Assembly: GCF_003205875.1 (NCBI RefSeq) | Contig: NZ_PUBZ01000105.1 | Location: forward strand, 1 to 48,562 | Direction of reading: 5' to 3' | Origin: Herpetosiphon llansteffanensis | GTDB taxonomy: Bacteria; Chloroflexota; Chloroflexia; Chloroflexales; Herpetosiphonaceae | Length of the DNA stretch: 48,562 bases | In this document: positions 8,673 to 16,719 of the stretch, in pieces | Layout of the letters: every line of letters begins with the position of its first letter | Numbering within the stretch: the first letter of the stretch is position 1 | The notes under the pieces: model-generated | Databases searched by the model: none | What the model was told of the DNA's origin: nothing | The model's input: the letters and a program-made list of their open reading frames with translations, nothing else | Position numbers and translations under genes: made by a program

Positions 8673-10052
8673 CTAAAGCGTAATAAAATGCTTAATTTGT
8701 TCGATCAGTTTTTTGGGACTGCCAGCAAAAATCGGGCGACCCATTTCTTTGAGCTTGGTGCGGAACCAATCGTTGACGCTGAAATAGCCAGAACTGGTGA
8801 CTGCACCAACCGGAATAAAATGCACACCCGATTCGATTATGGCTTTGATTGAATCCAACAGCACTTGCTGCGAGCCGCCCTCATAAAAATCGGTAATCAA
8901 AACCACTGCGGTTTTGCGTGGCTCTAGAATTTTCTCGCTGGCAAATTGCAAAGCTTCGTTGATGCTTGTGCCGCCGCCAAGCTGAGTGCGCAACAATACC
9001 TCAAACGGGTCGTGCACCCACGGCGTAAGGTCGAGCATACGGGTATCGAAGGCAATCAAATGCATATCAACATGCGGCAAACCAGCAAAAATTGAGGCCA
9101 AAATCGTACATTGCACCATCGCATCGACCATCGAGCCAGATTGATCGACGACGACGATCATGCGCATTGGGGTGCGTTTTTTGGCGGTTTGGCGATAATA
9201 CAGCCGATCGACATACAAGCGGCCTTCATTGGGATTCCAATTGGTCAGATTGCGCCAAATTGTGCGTTTCAAATCGAGGTTGCGAAACACCCGCTTTGGC
9301 GGAACCGAACGATCGATTTTGGCCGAAACTGCCTGCATCACTTGCAAGCGCAACACGTCGGCCAATTCATCGACATATTGCTTGATCAAACGTTTGGCAT
9401 TATGCAAGGCATTGCCCGAAAGATGGCTTTTATCGCGCAGCAATTGCTCGACCACCGCCATTGATGGCGTAATTTGGGCGGCAAGCCGATTATCTTGCAG
9501 CACTTCGCGCAAAGCCATGCGCTTGATCAAATCTTTTTCCAAGCCTTGGATAACTTGGCGCAAATCTTCTTCGGAAAAATCGAAGCCTGAGCCAATGCCT
9601 TTGCCACCTTGCAAACCGCCAGGCATTGAACCAGCTTGGTTTGGTTGGCTTTGGCGCAACGCTCCGGGCTGAAGGCCCAAACAGCGCTCAAGATGCGCAA
9701 CATCCTTAAGCCATTGGGCAAACTCAGCAGCACTAATCGAGCGCTTTTGGGTTTGCGGCCCAAAGACATTCAGCATTAATTTCGAAATAATCAACGATCG
9801 GCGCAAGGTCGTTTCATCTTGGCGATCATCAAGCTCGGTCAGGTTGAACTCTGGCTCAAGCTCAGGATAGCGTTGAAAAAGCTGCTCAAGCGAAAGCGTT
9901 GGGTGCAAAATCGACTCAGGCAACTCCAAATCGCTGGCAATTTGCTGGCTCATGCCCTCAAGATTTTCTGCTTGTTGGTCGTAGCCAAACATGGTGCTGA
10001 GCATACGCCAATAGAGCACTTGGCGACGATTTAATAGCTCGGATTCGTTCAT
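8673..10052 (-). CDS. VWA-domain protein, MoxR partner (YehP-like)
   Basis: A 459-residue protein: a helical N-terminal half (1-290), with a Gly/Gln-rich flexible stretch at about 134-157, and a C-terminal von Willebrand A domain (about 296-459). The metal-ion-dependent adhesion site is complete: D303-x-S305-x-S307 (VVDQSGSM), T362 in GGGTS and D388 in LITDFYEGG. It therefore probably binds Mg2+ and a partner protein, with the MoxR ATPase remodelling the complex. No signal peptide or transmembrane helix is present, so it acts in the cytoplasm. Its ATG overlaps the upstream stop (ATGA, 10049-10052), indicating translational coupling. The likely counterpart is E. coli yehP. Confidence 0.88.
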   Translation of the reverse strand: MNESELLNRRQVLYWRMLSTMFGYDQQAENLEGMSQQIASDLELPESILHPTLSLEQLFQRYPELEPEFNLTELDDRQDETTLRRSLIISKLMLNVFGPQTQKRSISAAEFAQWLKDVAHLERCLGLQPGALRQSQPNQAGSMPGGLQGGKGIGSGFDFSEEDLRQVIQGLEKDLIKRMALREVLQDNRLAAQITPSMAVVEQLLRDKSHLSGNALHNAKRLIKQYVDELADVLRLQVMQAVSAKIDRSVPPKRVFRNLDLKRTIWRNLTNWNPNEGRLYVDRLYYRQTAKKRTPMRMIVVVDQSGSMVDAMVQCTILASIFAGLPHVDMHLIAFDTRMLDLTPWVHDPFEVLLRTQLGGGTSINEALQFASEKILEPRKTAVVLITDFYEGGSQQVLLDSIKAIIESGVHFIPVGAVTSSGYFSVNDWFRTKLKEMGRPIFAGSPKKLIEQIKHFITL

Positions 10053-11386
10053 GATTTCTCCCTGAGCAAACGGCTGGCGCGTTCTTTGAGAATGCCAACA
10101 GCGTTATTTTTGGGCGCTTTCTTGAAGACTTTGCCGTTTTCAAGCCCAATAAACAAAGGCTTGCCTTTTTTGAGGCTGGTTGCCAATGGCCGCACAAACC
10201 ATTCGCCAGCATCGAAGCGCAGCAAACCAAACAGGCGTTGCGCAGATTCGAGCACGTCAACGTCGATTTCGCTGCCGCTGATTGCCGCCAGATCGAGCTT
10301 GAAACGCTGTTCGCCAACGCTCAAACTAGAACCTTCGCCACTTTGCGCCAATTGATAGTTGCTCAGCACAATTGGCTCGGCCAAATGGATTGGGTGGCGT
10401 TGTTCAGGCGCAAGTTGAGTTTGGGCAAGTGGTTGCTTGGCATTCAGGCCAAAATGACGCTCGGCAACTGCCAGCAAATCATATTTATCGCCCAATGTCG
10501 CCGCCGCAGCATCCCAGATCAGCTGGCCAGCAGCCAGCAGTTGCTGATTAGTCAAAACCAAAGCCTTGCCAGTGCTCAGACTTTCGAACAACAAATTGGC
10601 CTCGGGAAAGAGCAACCACAGTTGATCGTCCTGAATTGCTGCGACTTTATAGGCCGATTGCGTGATCGTGGCCAATTGCGGCGCTGCTTCAGCCTCAAGC
10701 ACTGCGTAGAGCACCCAACTGACCAGCGTAGCATGCTGCCGCCATTCAAAGCCCAAAGGATAGAGCGTGCCACTGACGCTTTGCATTGGCGGAGTTGCGC
10801 TAATGCTGAGGGTCGAAAGCATGGCCCGCGTCCATAAATCGGCCCAGCGAAACAGCGGCAATTGCTCTGGCTGAAGCACCAGTTCGTGCATCCAGCCTGC
10901 CAAAAGGGCGGCAGTGCGCAAATATTCTGGGTTGGCTTGAATTTGGGCGAGGGTTGGCGTAAAGGCGTTGATCATTGCTGGCTCAAGCCGAGCAAAGCCC
11001 ATCACCGCCAAATCCATCAGCCAATGCTGGACACTGCTCAACAATGGCGGGGTCGATGCAAGCGCTGCGGTGGTTGGCAGCGGCTGATCAATCGTTGGGC
11101 GGCCAAGTTGCGCCCGCAATTGCAGCGCAAGTTGATCATATTGCGCTGTTTGGAGCGCCGCCCGCGCAACCGCAAGCAAGCCAAATGAGGCTGGCTGAAA
11201 CACGCCATTGCTCAAATCGGTCGCTACGCTGAGCATTGCTGCTTCGAGCGGTGTGCCACGATAGACTTGGGCCAAGCGTTGTAAGGTAGTTTGATGGGTA
11301 TGATTGAGATTGGTAAAGCCAGCCAGCAACAGCTGATCGATTGCTTGAATTAATTGATTGCTGGCATGAAATTCAGCTGCAAGCAT
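10049..11386 (-). CDS. DUF5691-like protein of the MoxR-VWA-SWIM operon
   Basis: A 445-residue, mostly helical, Leu/Ala/Gln-rich protein without a known catalytic motif. In gene order it matches the DUF5691 proteins found between SWIM and AAA genes in actinobacterial clusters; the match is by context and general look, so the family name is tentative. The C-terminus is basic (KKGKPLFIGLENGKVFKKAPKNN, shown in part) and might bind nucleic acid or a partner. The start is ATG at 11386, overlapping the upstream stop as TGATG; in-frame GTG and TTG further up are rejected. E. coli YehQ carries a SWIM finger on a long chain, so this protein and the SWIM protein may be the split form (inference). Confidence 0.65.
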   Translation of the reverse strand: MLAAEFHASNQLIQAIDQLLLAGFTNLNHTHQTTLQRLAQVYRGTPLEAAMLSVATDLSNGVFQPASFGLLAVARAALQTAQYDQLALQLRAQLGRPTIDQPLPTTAALASTPPLLSSVQHWLMDLAVMGFARLEPAMINAFTPTLAQIQANPEYLRTAALLAGWMHELVLQPEQLPLFRWADLWTRAMLSTLSISATPPMQSVSGTLYPLGFEWRQHATLVSWVLYAVLEAEAAPQLATITQSAYKVAAIQDDQLWLLFPEANLLFESLSTGKALVLTNQQLLAAGQLIWDAAAATLGDKYDLLAVAERHFGLNAKQPLAQTQLAPEQRHPIHLAEPIVLSNYQLAQSGEGSSLSVGEQRFKLDLAAISGSEIDVDVLESAQRLFGLLRFDAGEWFVRPLATSLKKGKPLFIGLENGKVFKKAPKNNAVGILKERASRLLREKS

Positions 11387-11865
11387 CACGCGCCCCCTGC
11401 AAACCAATCCATCTCCGGCAATGGCAATGCGCTGAGCGGAAGTTCAAGCAATTGGAGTGAGCCAAGAAAACGGCTGAAAATAGCGCCATGGGCTTGGTGA
11501 GTAATATGGCCAGCGATCTTAAGCAAATCGCCAATCGTGGTGATGGTAGTCGGATCGTGGGCAGATTGCAGATATTTCAAAATGCCAGGGATGCCAAATT
11601 GCTTGATGCCTTCGCCGAGCAAACTGATCAGATGATTGCATGGGCTGCCACGCAAGCCACCACACGGGCGATTGTTGTTGGTGCTACAGTAAAAGTTGAG
11701 GCTGCGAGCCTCGAAATAGGCCACATAGACCCGCTGAATATCCGAGCCGCTGGAAATAACGCCTTGCAGCCGACCATCGGCTAGCTCGACAAACGGCACT
11801 TCCTTGACATCGCGCTTCGCGGATTTTTGGAAAACTTGGGGTGGGTTAAGCGATGATGGAATCAT
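11386..11865 (-). CDS. SWIM zinc-finger-like protein, first gene of the operon
   Basis: A 159-residue protein and the first gene of the five-gene operon. It has a beta-rich N-terminal half and a cysteine cluster C60-x7-C68-x7-C76-x-H78. The CNH end matches the CxH half of a SWIM finger, but the first pair is spaced by seven residues instead of one, so the finger is non-canonical. SWIM fingers bind DNA or proteins. The helical C-terminus (80-159) includes KYLQSAHDPTTITTIGDLLKIAGHI. AAAGGAGG stands 5 nt before the ATG at 11865, a strong site fit for the head of an operon; an in-frame TTG sits too close to it. The next ATG overlaps its stop. Confidence 0.75.
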   Translation of the reverse strand: MIPSSLNPPQVFQKSAKRDVKEVPFVELADGRLQGVISSGSDIQRVYVAYFEARSLNFYCSTNNNRPCGGLRGSPCNHLISLLGEGIKQFGIPGILKYLQSAHDPTTITTIGDLLKIAGHITHQAHGAIFSRFLGSLQLLELPLSALPLPEMDWFAGGA

Positions 11866-11947
11866 CAAGCCTCCTTTGCGCTATGAAACACTCGCTTAAT
11901 ACTGTATCAACTCTTACTTCAAGCGCAAGCCTAGCATACCAAGCGCG

Positions 11948-11966
11948 TGTGACATTAGCAGTCACA
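11948..11966. promoter_or_regulatory. 19-bp palindrome in divergent promoter region
   Basis: TGTGAC-ATTAGCA-GTCACA is a perfect 6-bp inverted repeat in the 181-bp gap between the divergently transcribed SWIM operon and the ADP-ribosylglycohydrolase gene. Its position suits an operator shared by both. The arms look like a CRP/FNR half site, but the spacing is 9 instead of 6 bp between TGTGA and TCACA, so a CRP site is not claimed. Confidence 0.35.
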
Positions 11967-12046
11967 GCCACAACAGCCCAAACGGCTGCTTTTAATTGCC
12001 GTACCTGCTTTAAAATAAAACAAATTATCGAGTTGAGGTTGCTTGA

Positions 12047-12973
12047 ATGAATACTGATAGCGCACTAGATCGTGCCCGAATTGCCCTCGAAGGTTTATCC
12101 ATAGGCGATGCGTTGGGTGGTTTTTTTGAATTTGCCCATTCGACAGTGCCTGCGCGCGTGCGTTTGCGCCAAGTTCCCCAAGGCCCATGGCATTGGACTG
12201 ATGACACCCAAATGGCGGCTTCGGTTTTTTCAGTGCTGCGCCAAACTGCAAGCATCGACCAAGATTTGTTGGCCCAAAGTTTTGCCCTGCACTATGAACG
12301 TTCGCGCGGCTATGGCCCAGCTACCAGAGCGATTTTGGGCCGCATTCAGCGCGGCAAAGATTGGCGTGAGGAAGCCCCAAGTTTACATCAAGGCCAAGGC
12401 TCGTTTGGTAATGGTGGAGCGATGCGAGTTGCGCCAATTGGCGCGTTTTGGGCTGCTGATTTGGCACACGTTGCCCAGCAAGCAGCGGCTTCTGCCGAAA
12501 TTACCCATGCCCATCCTGAGGCGATTGCTGGTGCGATTGCCGTAGCGATTGCTGCTGCGTTGGCATGCCAAACGCGCGAAACCACGATTCCTAGCCCAAG
12601 CACATTTCTACAATTAATTCAGCCTTGGGTTCCAGCAAGCCAAGTAGCCGAAGGTCTTGCGGCGGCGATTCAGTTTGATGCAACAACCCCAATTGCCACA
12701 GTGGCCGCCCGCTTGGGCAATGGCAGCAAGATTTCGGCCCATGATACTGTGCCATTTGCCTTGTGGTGTGCCGCCCAACATTTAAATAATTTTGAGCAAG
12801 CAATTTGGTTGACATTGGAAGGCTTAGGCGATTGCGATACAACCTGCGCGATCGTTGGGGGAATTGTGGCTAGTTATGTTGGGATTGAAGGCATACCCGC
12901 CGCATGGCGTGCAGCGCGAGAACCCTTGCCAGCCTGGGCATTTGCTGAGGAATTAGCCAAACCCATTGGTTAA
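12047..12973 (+). CDS. ADP-ribosylglycohydrolase family protein (intact active site)
   Basis: A 308-residue DraG/ARH-fold protein that should remove ADP-ribose from proteins, nucleic acids or small molecules. All motifs for the two-metal site are present: SIGDALGG (D21), WTDDTQMAAS (T51, D52, D53), GQGSFGNGGAMRVAPIG (116-132), and GDCDTTCAIVGG (D262, D264, T265). It is cytoplasmic, with no signal sequence. The ATG follows TTGAGG by 7 nt. It is transcribed away from the MoxR-VWA-SWIM operon and 94 nt upstream of the AT-rich polymerase-mimic gene on the same strand. The substrate is unknown. A second, degenerate paralogue lies at 16720-17640. Confidence 0.9.
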   Translation: MNTDSALDRARIALEGLSIGDALGGFFEFAHSTVPARVRLRQVPQGPWHWTDDTQMAASVFSVLRQTASIDQDLLAQSFALHYERSRGYGPATRAILGRIQRGKDWREEAPSLHQGQGSFGNGGAMRVAPIGAFWAADLAHVAQQAAASAEITHAHPEAIAGAIAVAIAAALACQTRETTIPSPSTFLQLIQPWVPASQVAEGLAAAIQFDATTPIATVAARLGNGSKISAHDTVPFALWCAAQHLNNFEQAIWLTLEGLGDCDTTCAIVGGIVASYVGIEGIPAAWRAAREPLPAWAFAEELAKPIG

Positions 12974-13067
12974 ATGCTGCAAATCGATTATCATGGGGAT
13001 GCAGCTATTTACAGTTGAGAAGTAAATGTAAACATTGCAGTTTAGATCTCCATAGAGGAAAACCTAT

Positions 13068-15689
13068 ATGACTATAACAATTCCTGATCAGCTCCACTCT
13101 ATTACCATTCAACAATTACAACTACCAAATAGGACAAAACATGCGTTATTACGAGCAAATATCTGGAATCTTGGAGATCTTAATCCATTTTTAGAGGATC
13201 TCTTAAGTATTTCGGGAATAGGTGTATCGTCTATTCCAATAATTGTTGATACCCTTAAAAATCTTATTAAATCTATGACTGACAAAAATACCATTAATTG
13301 GGAGGATTACTGGAAATTACAAAACGTAGATCCGGTCATAGTAAAAGAAGATATTATATTATCAGATAAATCACCTATACCTGAAATCATACTAGATGTA
13401 TCAATTTATAATTTACATCTATCAAAAAAAACTTATGATTTCCTTGTTAATACTAATATTTCATTAATTAGCGACTTATATAGCGATAAAAATAAAAACA
13501 TAATTTACATAAAAAACTCAAATAGATCAATTATTGAAGAGGTTGAAAATTCTCTATCAAATCTTATAAATTCAATAGATAATAAAAATCAAATTGATTG
13601 GAATATTTATTACAAAAAACAGAATATTATTATCATTCCTCAAAAATACAACGTTAAAGAATTTGATTTAAAAGTTCTAGAGTTCATTGAAGAAACTGTT
13701 CAATTCATACTAAGTGATTTCAATGATGAGCGTTATTGGCGGATTATCCAACGTAGATTTGGATTGGGGAAAACAAGTAAACTTACACTTGAAGAATTAG
13801 GATCAGTTTTTGGCATTACACGCGAAAGAGTTCGTCAAATTGAACTTAAGTGCTTGAGAAAGTTAAGAATATCATTGATAAAAAATGAATATATTCAATC
13901 ATCATATATAATTCATCAAAATATCATCTCAACCATAAAATCAATTATAAGTATATTTGATATTCAAGATAATAAAATATTACTTGAATCTGATTTATTT
14001 AATAAAATCAAATCCATCTTGCCTTATGTTAATGTAAATCATCCTGTAATTTATTTACTACTTAATCTAGCAGAGATGAATCCTATTTATTTCATTGATG
14101 ATGATTTACTTTCCGTATGGCAGCATATTTCAATGGATATGCAGGATGTTATTCAAAAAGTTGTAACATCTTTGGATACCCTATTAACTAAAGAAGTTGC
14201 CGTAGCGATGGATGAATTTGATATACTTTTGAAAATCAATCAAAAATTACCGAAATCTAAAAAGCTCAACTTACCACAGCTTCATCAATTTATAAAATTA
14301 TGTAGTACGATTGAACAACGTGATGATGGCCTGTTTTGGGGAAAATTTGAATATTTAAAAAGCCGAGGAAATCAAGCCTATCGATTATTAAATGAAGCAA
14401 ATAAGCCATTATCATTTGTATCAATGACAAGAACAATTAATAGCACACTTATAGCTCATGGACATAAAAAGCTTCAAGAGCAAAATTTTGTCAATCAACT
14501 CGTCAATGATGCTCGATTTATGCCAATTGGAAAAACAGGCCAATGGGCATTAAAAGAATGGAATCATATTGACACAACTAGCATTCTCGAATTAATGGAA
14601 AAATTTTTACATACCCATAACAAACCAGCTACTGATCAAGAGATATTTGATTATGTTCAGCAACGAAGACCTGCTAGTCGAGGATCAATTGATATCTATC
14701 TTGCCAATAACCCTCATATCTTCCGTAAAACCAATCTTAATTATTGGGGACTGACCACATGGAAGGAGACAGAAAATGCCCATATTTGGGATCGTGAAGG
14801 AATTGCCGATTTTATTGCTGGGGTTTTCAAACAACATAAAACCCATAACTTAGAACTACGGATTATTCGGGAAGCTCTTATGAACGCTGCTGGAATAACC
14901 TCACGTCAAGCACGTGGGCTACTTTTAGGAAATCCAGCCTTACGAACATATCAGAGACCAAAAACTACTACACGCTTTGCAATGTTTCAACCAAACTATA
15001 AAGCGGAAATAAACACCAAGCGGTCGATAAATCGTAAGAAAAAGACTATTCGTGAAAATGTTCAGCAGGCAGTTCATGCGTTACTTGAACAGTCACTCAA
15101 TAAACAGATGCCATTATTTCAACTTATCAAGCAGTTAACTTCGGCTCCTTATAACTTCCATGATAAGACCATGTATCTTTATATTCGTCAAATGGCATCT
15201 GTTGAAACAATAAGTATCCCAGAGACAGGTACGAAAGTTTGCCGATTAAAAGATACAAATTCAATTACCTTTTCTCAAATTAATCGGATTCAGGATTCTC
15301 AATTAAGAGATAATATCAATCATGCATTAATTAATTTAAATGAAGCTAACGTAGATATAGCATTATTTCAATTAGGACGCGAATTTGAAGTAGTAATAAA
15401 AAATTGCTTAATTAAAGGACACAGTAATGGAAAGCTAAACCTAAGCCAAAATTTGGGTAAAGACTCAAAAAAATGGAAACTGGTTGAAATGGTAGATTAT
15501 GCCAAAAACCAAAATCTTATTACCGATCTTGGGGCCGTGAATTTACTGCGCCAAGAAAGAAATAATAATGCCCATGGATCACGGCCTACATTGAGTGAAC
15601 GGCAAGCATTGATGAATAGTGCTCCATATCTCGCAGGCTTATACATTGATTATATTATTCATTTTTCTGAGCTTATGGATACATTTTAA
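13068..15689 (+). CDS. RNA-polymerase-subunit-mimicking fusion with HEPN-like C-terminus
   Basis: An 873-residue protein with an unusual order of domains. Residues 8-68 and 109-168 each resemble the RNA polymerase alpha C-terminal domain (helix-hairpin-helix; SISGIG at 47-52). Residues 220-268 match sigma-70 region 4: [29 protein letters not shown] (in part). Residues 435-498 match RNA polymerase delta/HARE-HTH: NKPLSF, then [15 protein letters not shown] and WALKEW. Residues 503-566 look like another winged helix ([20 protein letters not shown], ending WGLTTW), and two further HTH-like stretches follow (574-626, 662-727). The C-terminus (about 760-868) is a DUF4145/HEPN-like helical bundle with [11 protein letters not shown], an R831-x4-H836 motif as in HEPN ribonucleases. 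The gene is clearly AT-rich, most of all in its 5' half, unlike its neighbours. AGAGGAAA precedes the ATG. Segment matches are seen by eye; function is inferred: a transcription-linked regulator or defence effector. Confidence 0.8.
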   Translation: MTITIPDQLHSITIQQLQLPNRTKHALLRANIWNLGDLNPFLEDLLSISGIGVSSIPIIVDTLKNLIKSMTDKNTINWEDYWKLQNVDPVIVKEDIILSDKSPIPEIILDVSIYNLHLSKKTYDFLVNTNISLISDLYSDKNKNIIYIKNSNRSIIEEVENSLSNLINSIDNKNQIDWNIYYKKQNIIIIPQKYNVKEFDLKVLEFIEETVQFILSDFNDERYWRIIQRRFGLGKTSKLTLEELGSVFGITRERVRQIELKCLRKLRISLIKNEYIQSSYIIHQNIISTIKSIISIFDIQDNKILLESDLFNKIKSILPYVNVNHPVIYLLLNLAEMNPIYFIDDDLLSVWQHISMDMQDVIQKVVTSLDTLLTKEVAVAMDEFDILLKINQKLPKSKKLNLPQLHQFIKLCSTIEQRDDGLFWGKFEYLKSRGNQAYRLLNEANKPLSFVSMTRTINSTLIAHGHKKLQEQNFVNQLVNDARFMPIGKTGQWALKEWNHIDTTSILELMEKFLHTHNKPATDQEIFDYVQQRRPASRGSIDIYLANNPHIFRKTNLNYWGLTTWKETENAHIWDREGIADFIAGVFKQHKTHNLELRIIREALMNAAGITSRQARGLLLGNPALRTYQRPKTTTRFAMFQPNYKAEINTKRSINRKKKTIRENVQQAVHALLEQSLNKQMPLFQLIKQLTSAPYNFHDKTMYLYIRQMASVETISIPETGTKVCRLKDTNSITFSQINRIQDSQLRDNINHALINLNEANVDIALFQLGREFEVVIKNCLIKGHSNGKLNLSQNLGKDSKKWKLVEMVDYAKNQNLITDLGAVNLLRQERNNNAHGSRPTLSERQALMNSAPYLAGLYIDYIIHFSELMDTF

Positions 15690-15696
15690 CAAAATC

Positions 15697-15730
15697 AAAA
15701 AGCATGGGCAAAAATCACCCATGCTTTTTT
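15697..15730. terminator. Bidirectional intrinsic terminator
   Basis: A perfect 12-bp stem, AAAAAGCATGGG (15697-15708) with CCCATGCTTTTT (15718-15729), loop of 9 nt, with T runs on both strands. It lies between the converging polymerase-mimic gene and the transglutaminase gene and can stop transcription from both sides. Confidence 0.9.
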
Positions 15731-15739
15731 GAATTAAAT

Positions 15740-16696
15740 TTATTGTTGCTGCTGCATTTGCTGAATTGCCGCCGCCACATCGCCACCCTCAACGACCGAC
15801 CAGCCTGCAAGCTGCGATGGTTGATCGGCCTGCAGTGGCTCGTCGGCCAAGCGCACTTGCACCGCCACTTCGAGCGTGCTTTGGGTTTCGCCCTTGAAAA
15901 TGCCATGGGTCGGCGGCACATCGGCGTAATCGCGGCCAATTGCCACCCGAAGATGGCGATCGCCCACCACAACATTGTTGGTTGGGTCAAAGCCGACCCA
16001 GCCAAGGCTTGGCAACCACGCCTCAACCCAAGCATGCGAAGCATCAGCCGCCGAACGCACGCTATCATCGGTGCGATGAAACAGATAACCGCTGACGTAG
16101 CGCGCCGGAATTTGCAGCGAACGCAAAAGGCTGAGCATAATGTGGGTGTAATCTTGGCAAACGCCGCGTCGCGTCGCCAATGCTTCGTCAATCGGTGAAT
16201 CAGCACGCGTACTCTGTGGAACATACTCAAATTCATCATAGATTGATTGGGTAATGCGCCGCGCTACGGAAAGCGGATCGTGCTGTTTGTTAAGGCCAAT
16301 TTGGCTTGCGAAGGCTTGGAGCAAATCGGTTGAACGCACAAATTGGCTTGGGTTGAGATAATCCCAATCGTAGCCATTCAAGGCACGATCTTCGAGCGTT
16401 TGCCATGTGCTGAGATCAAGCGTGAGATCGGCGGCAGGCGCTTGAACGTGATTTTCCACATAGGCTTGGGTCACAATTTCTAGCTGGGTGTGGGCACGGG
16501 GAATATCAAAATGATGCACCGTATTGCCCTGCGAATCGAGATAAACTAAAACTTTCGATTTGGGCTTGGTGGTTATGTCAAACGAAAGGCAACGTTGGTC
16601 GCCCTCGGTGCGTGGCTGTTTGCGAACTTCCATCATGCTTTCGCTAATTGGGTTGCTATAGCGAAAGCGGGTCACGTGGCGAATGGTGTAGTACAT
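15740..16696 (-). CDS. Transglutaminase-like cysteine protease-fold protein
   Basis: A 318-residue bacterial transglutaminase-like protein. An N-terminal beta domain (1-150; MYYTIRHVTRFRYSNPI is the typical start) precedes the papain-like core with catalytic triad C180 (RRGVCQDYTH), H221 (ASHAWVEAW) and D237 (GWVGFDPTN). Families in this context may cleave or form amide bonds on peptides made by the ATP-grasp enzyme encoded upstream. The C-terminal tail is Gln-rich (QQMQQQQ). The ATG at 16696 follows AGGT; an in-frame TTG upstream is less likely. It is the last gene of the ATP-grasp/alpha-E/ARH/transglutaminase operon, 23 nt after the ARH gene, and ends at the bidirectional terminator. Confidence 0.88.
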   Translation of the reverse strand: MYYTIRHVTRFRYSNPISESMMEVRKQPRTEGDQRCLSFDITTKPKSKVLVYLDSQGNTVHHFDIPRAHTQLEIVTQAYVENHVQAPAADLTLDLSTWQTLEDRALNGYDWDYLNPSQFVRSTDLLQAFASQIGLNKQHDPLSVARRITQSIYDEFEYVPQSTRADSPIDEALATRRGVCQDYTHIMLSLLRSLQIPARYVSGYLFHRTDDSVRSAADASHAWVEAWLPSLGWVGFDPTNNVVVGDRHLRVAIGRDYADVPPTHGIFKGETQSTLEVAVQVRLADEPLQADQPSQLAGWSVVEGGDVAAAIQQMQQQQ

Positions 16697-16719
16697 AGCA
16701 CCTGCCAAAATTCAAGCAA

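Noticed and set aside
11948-11966. CRP-type binding site
   Set aside because: Half sites are 9 bp apart instead of 6; kept only as a generic palindrome.
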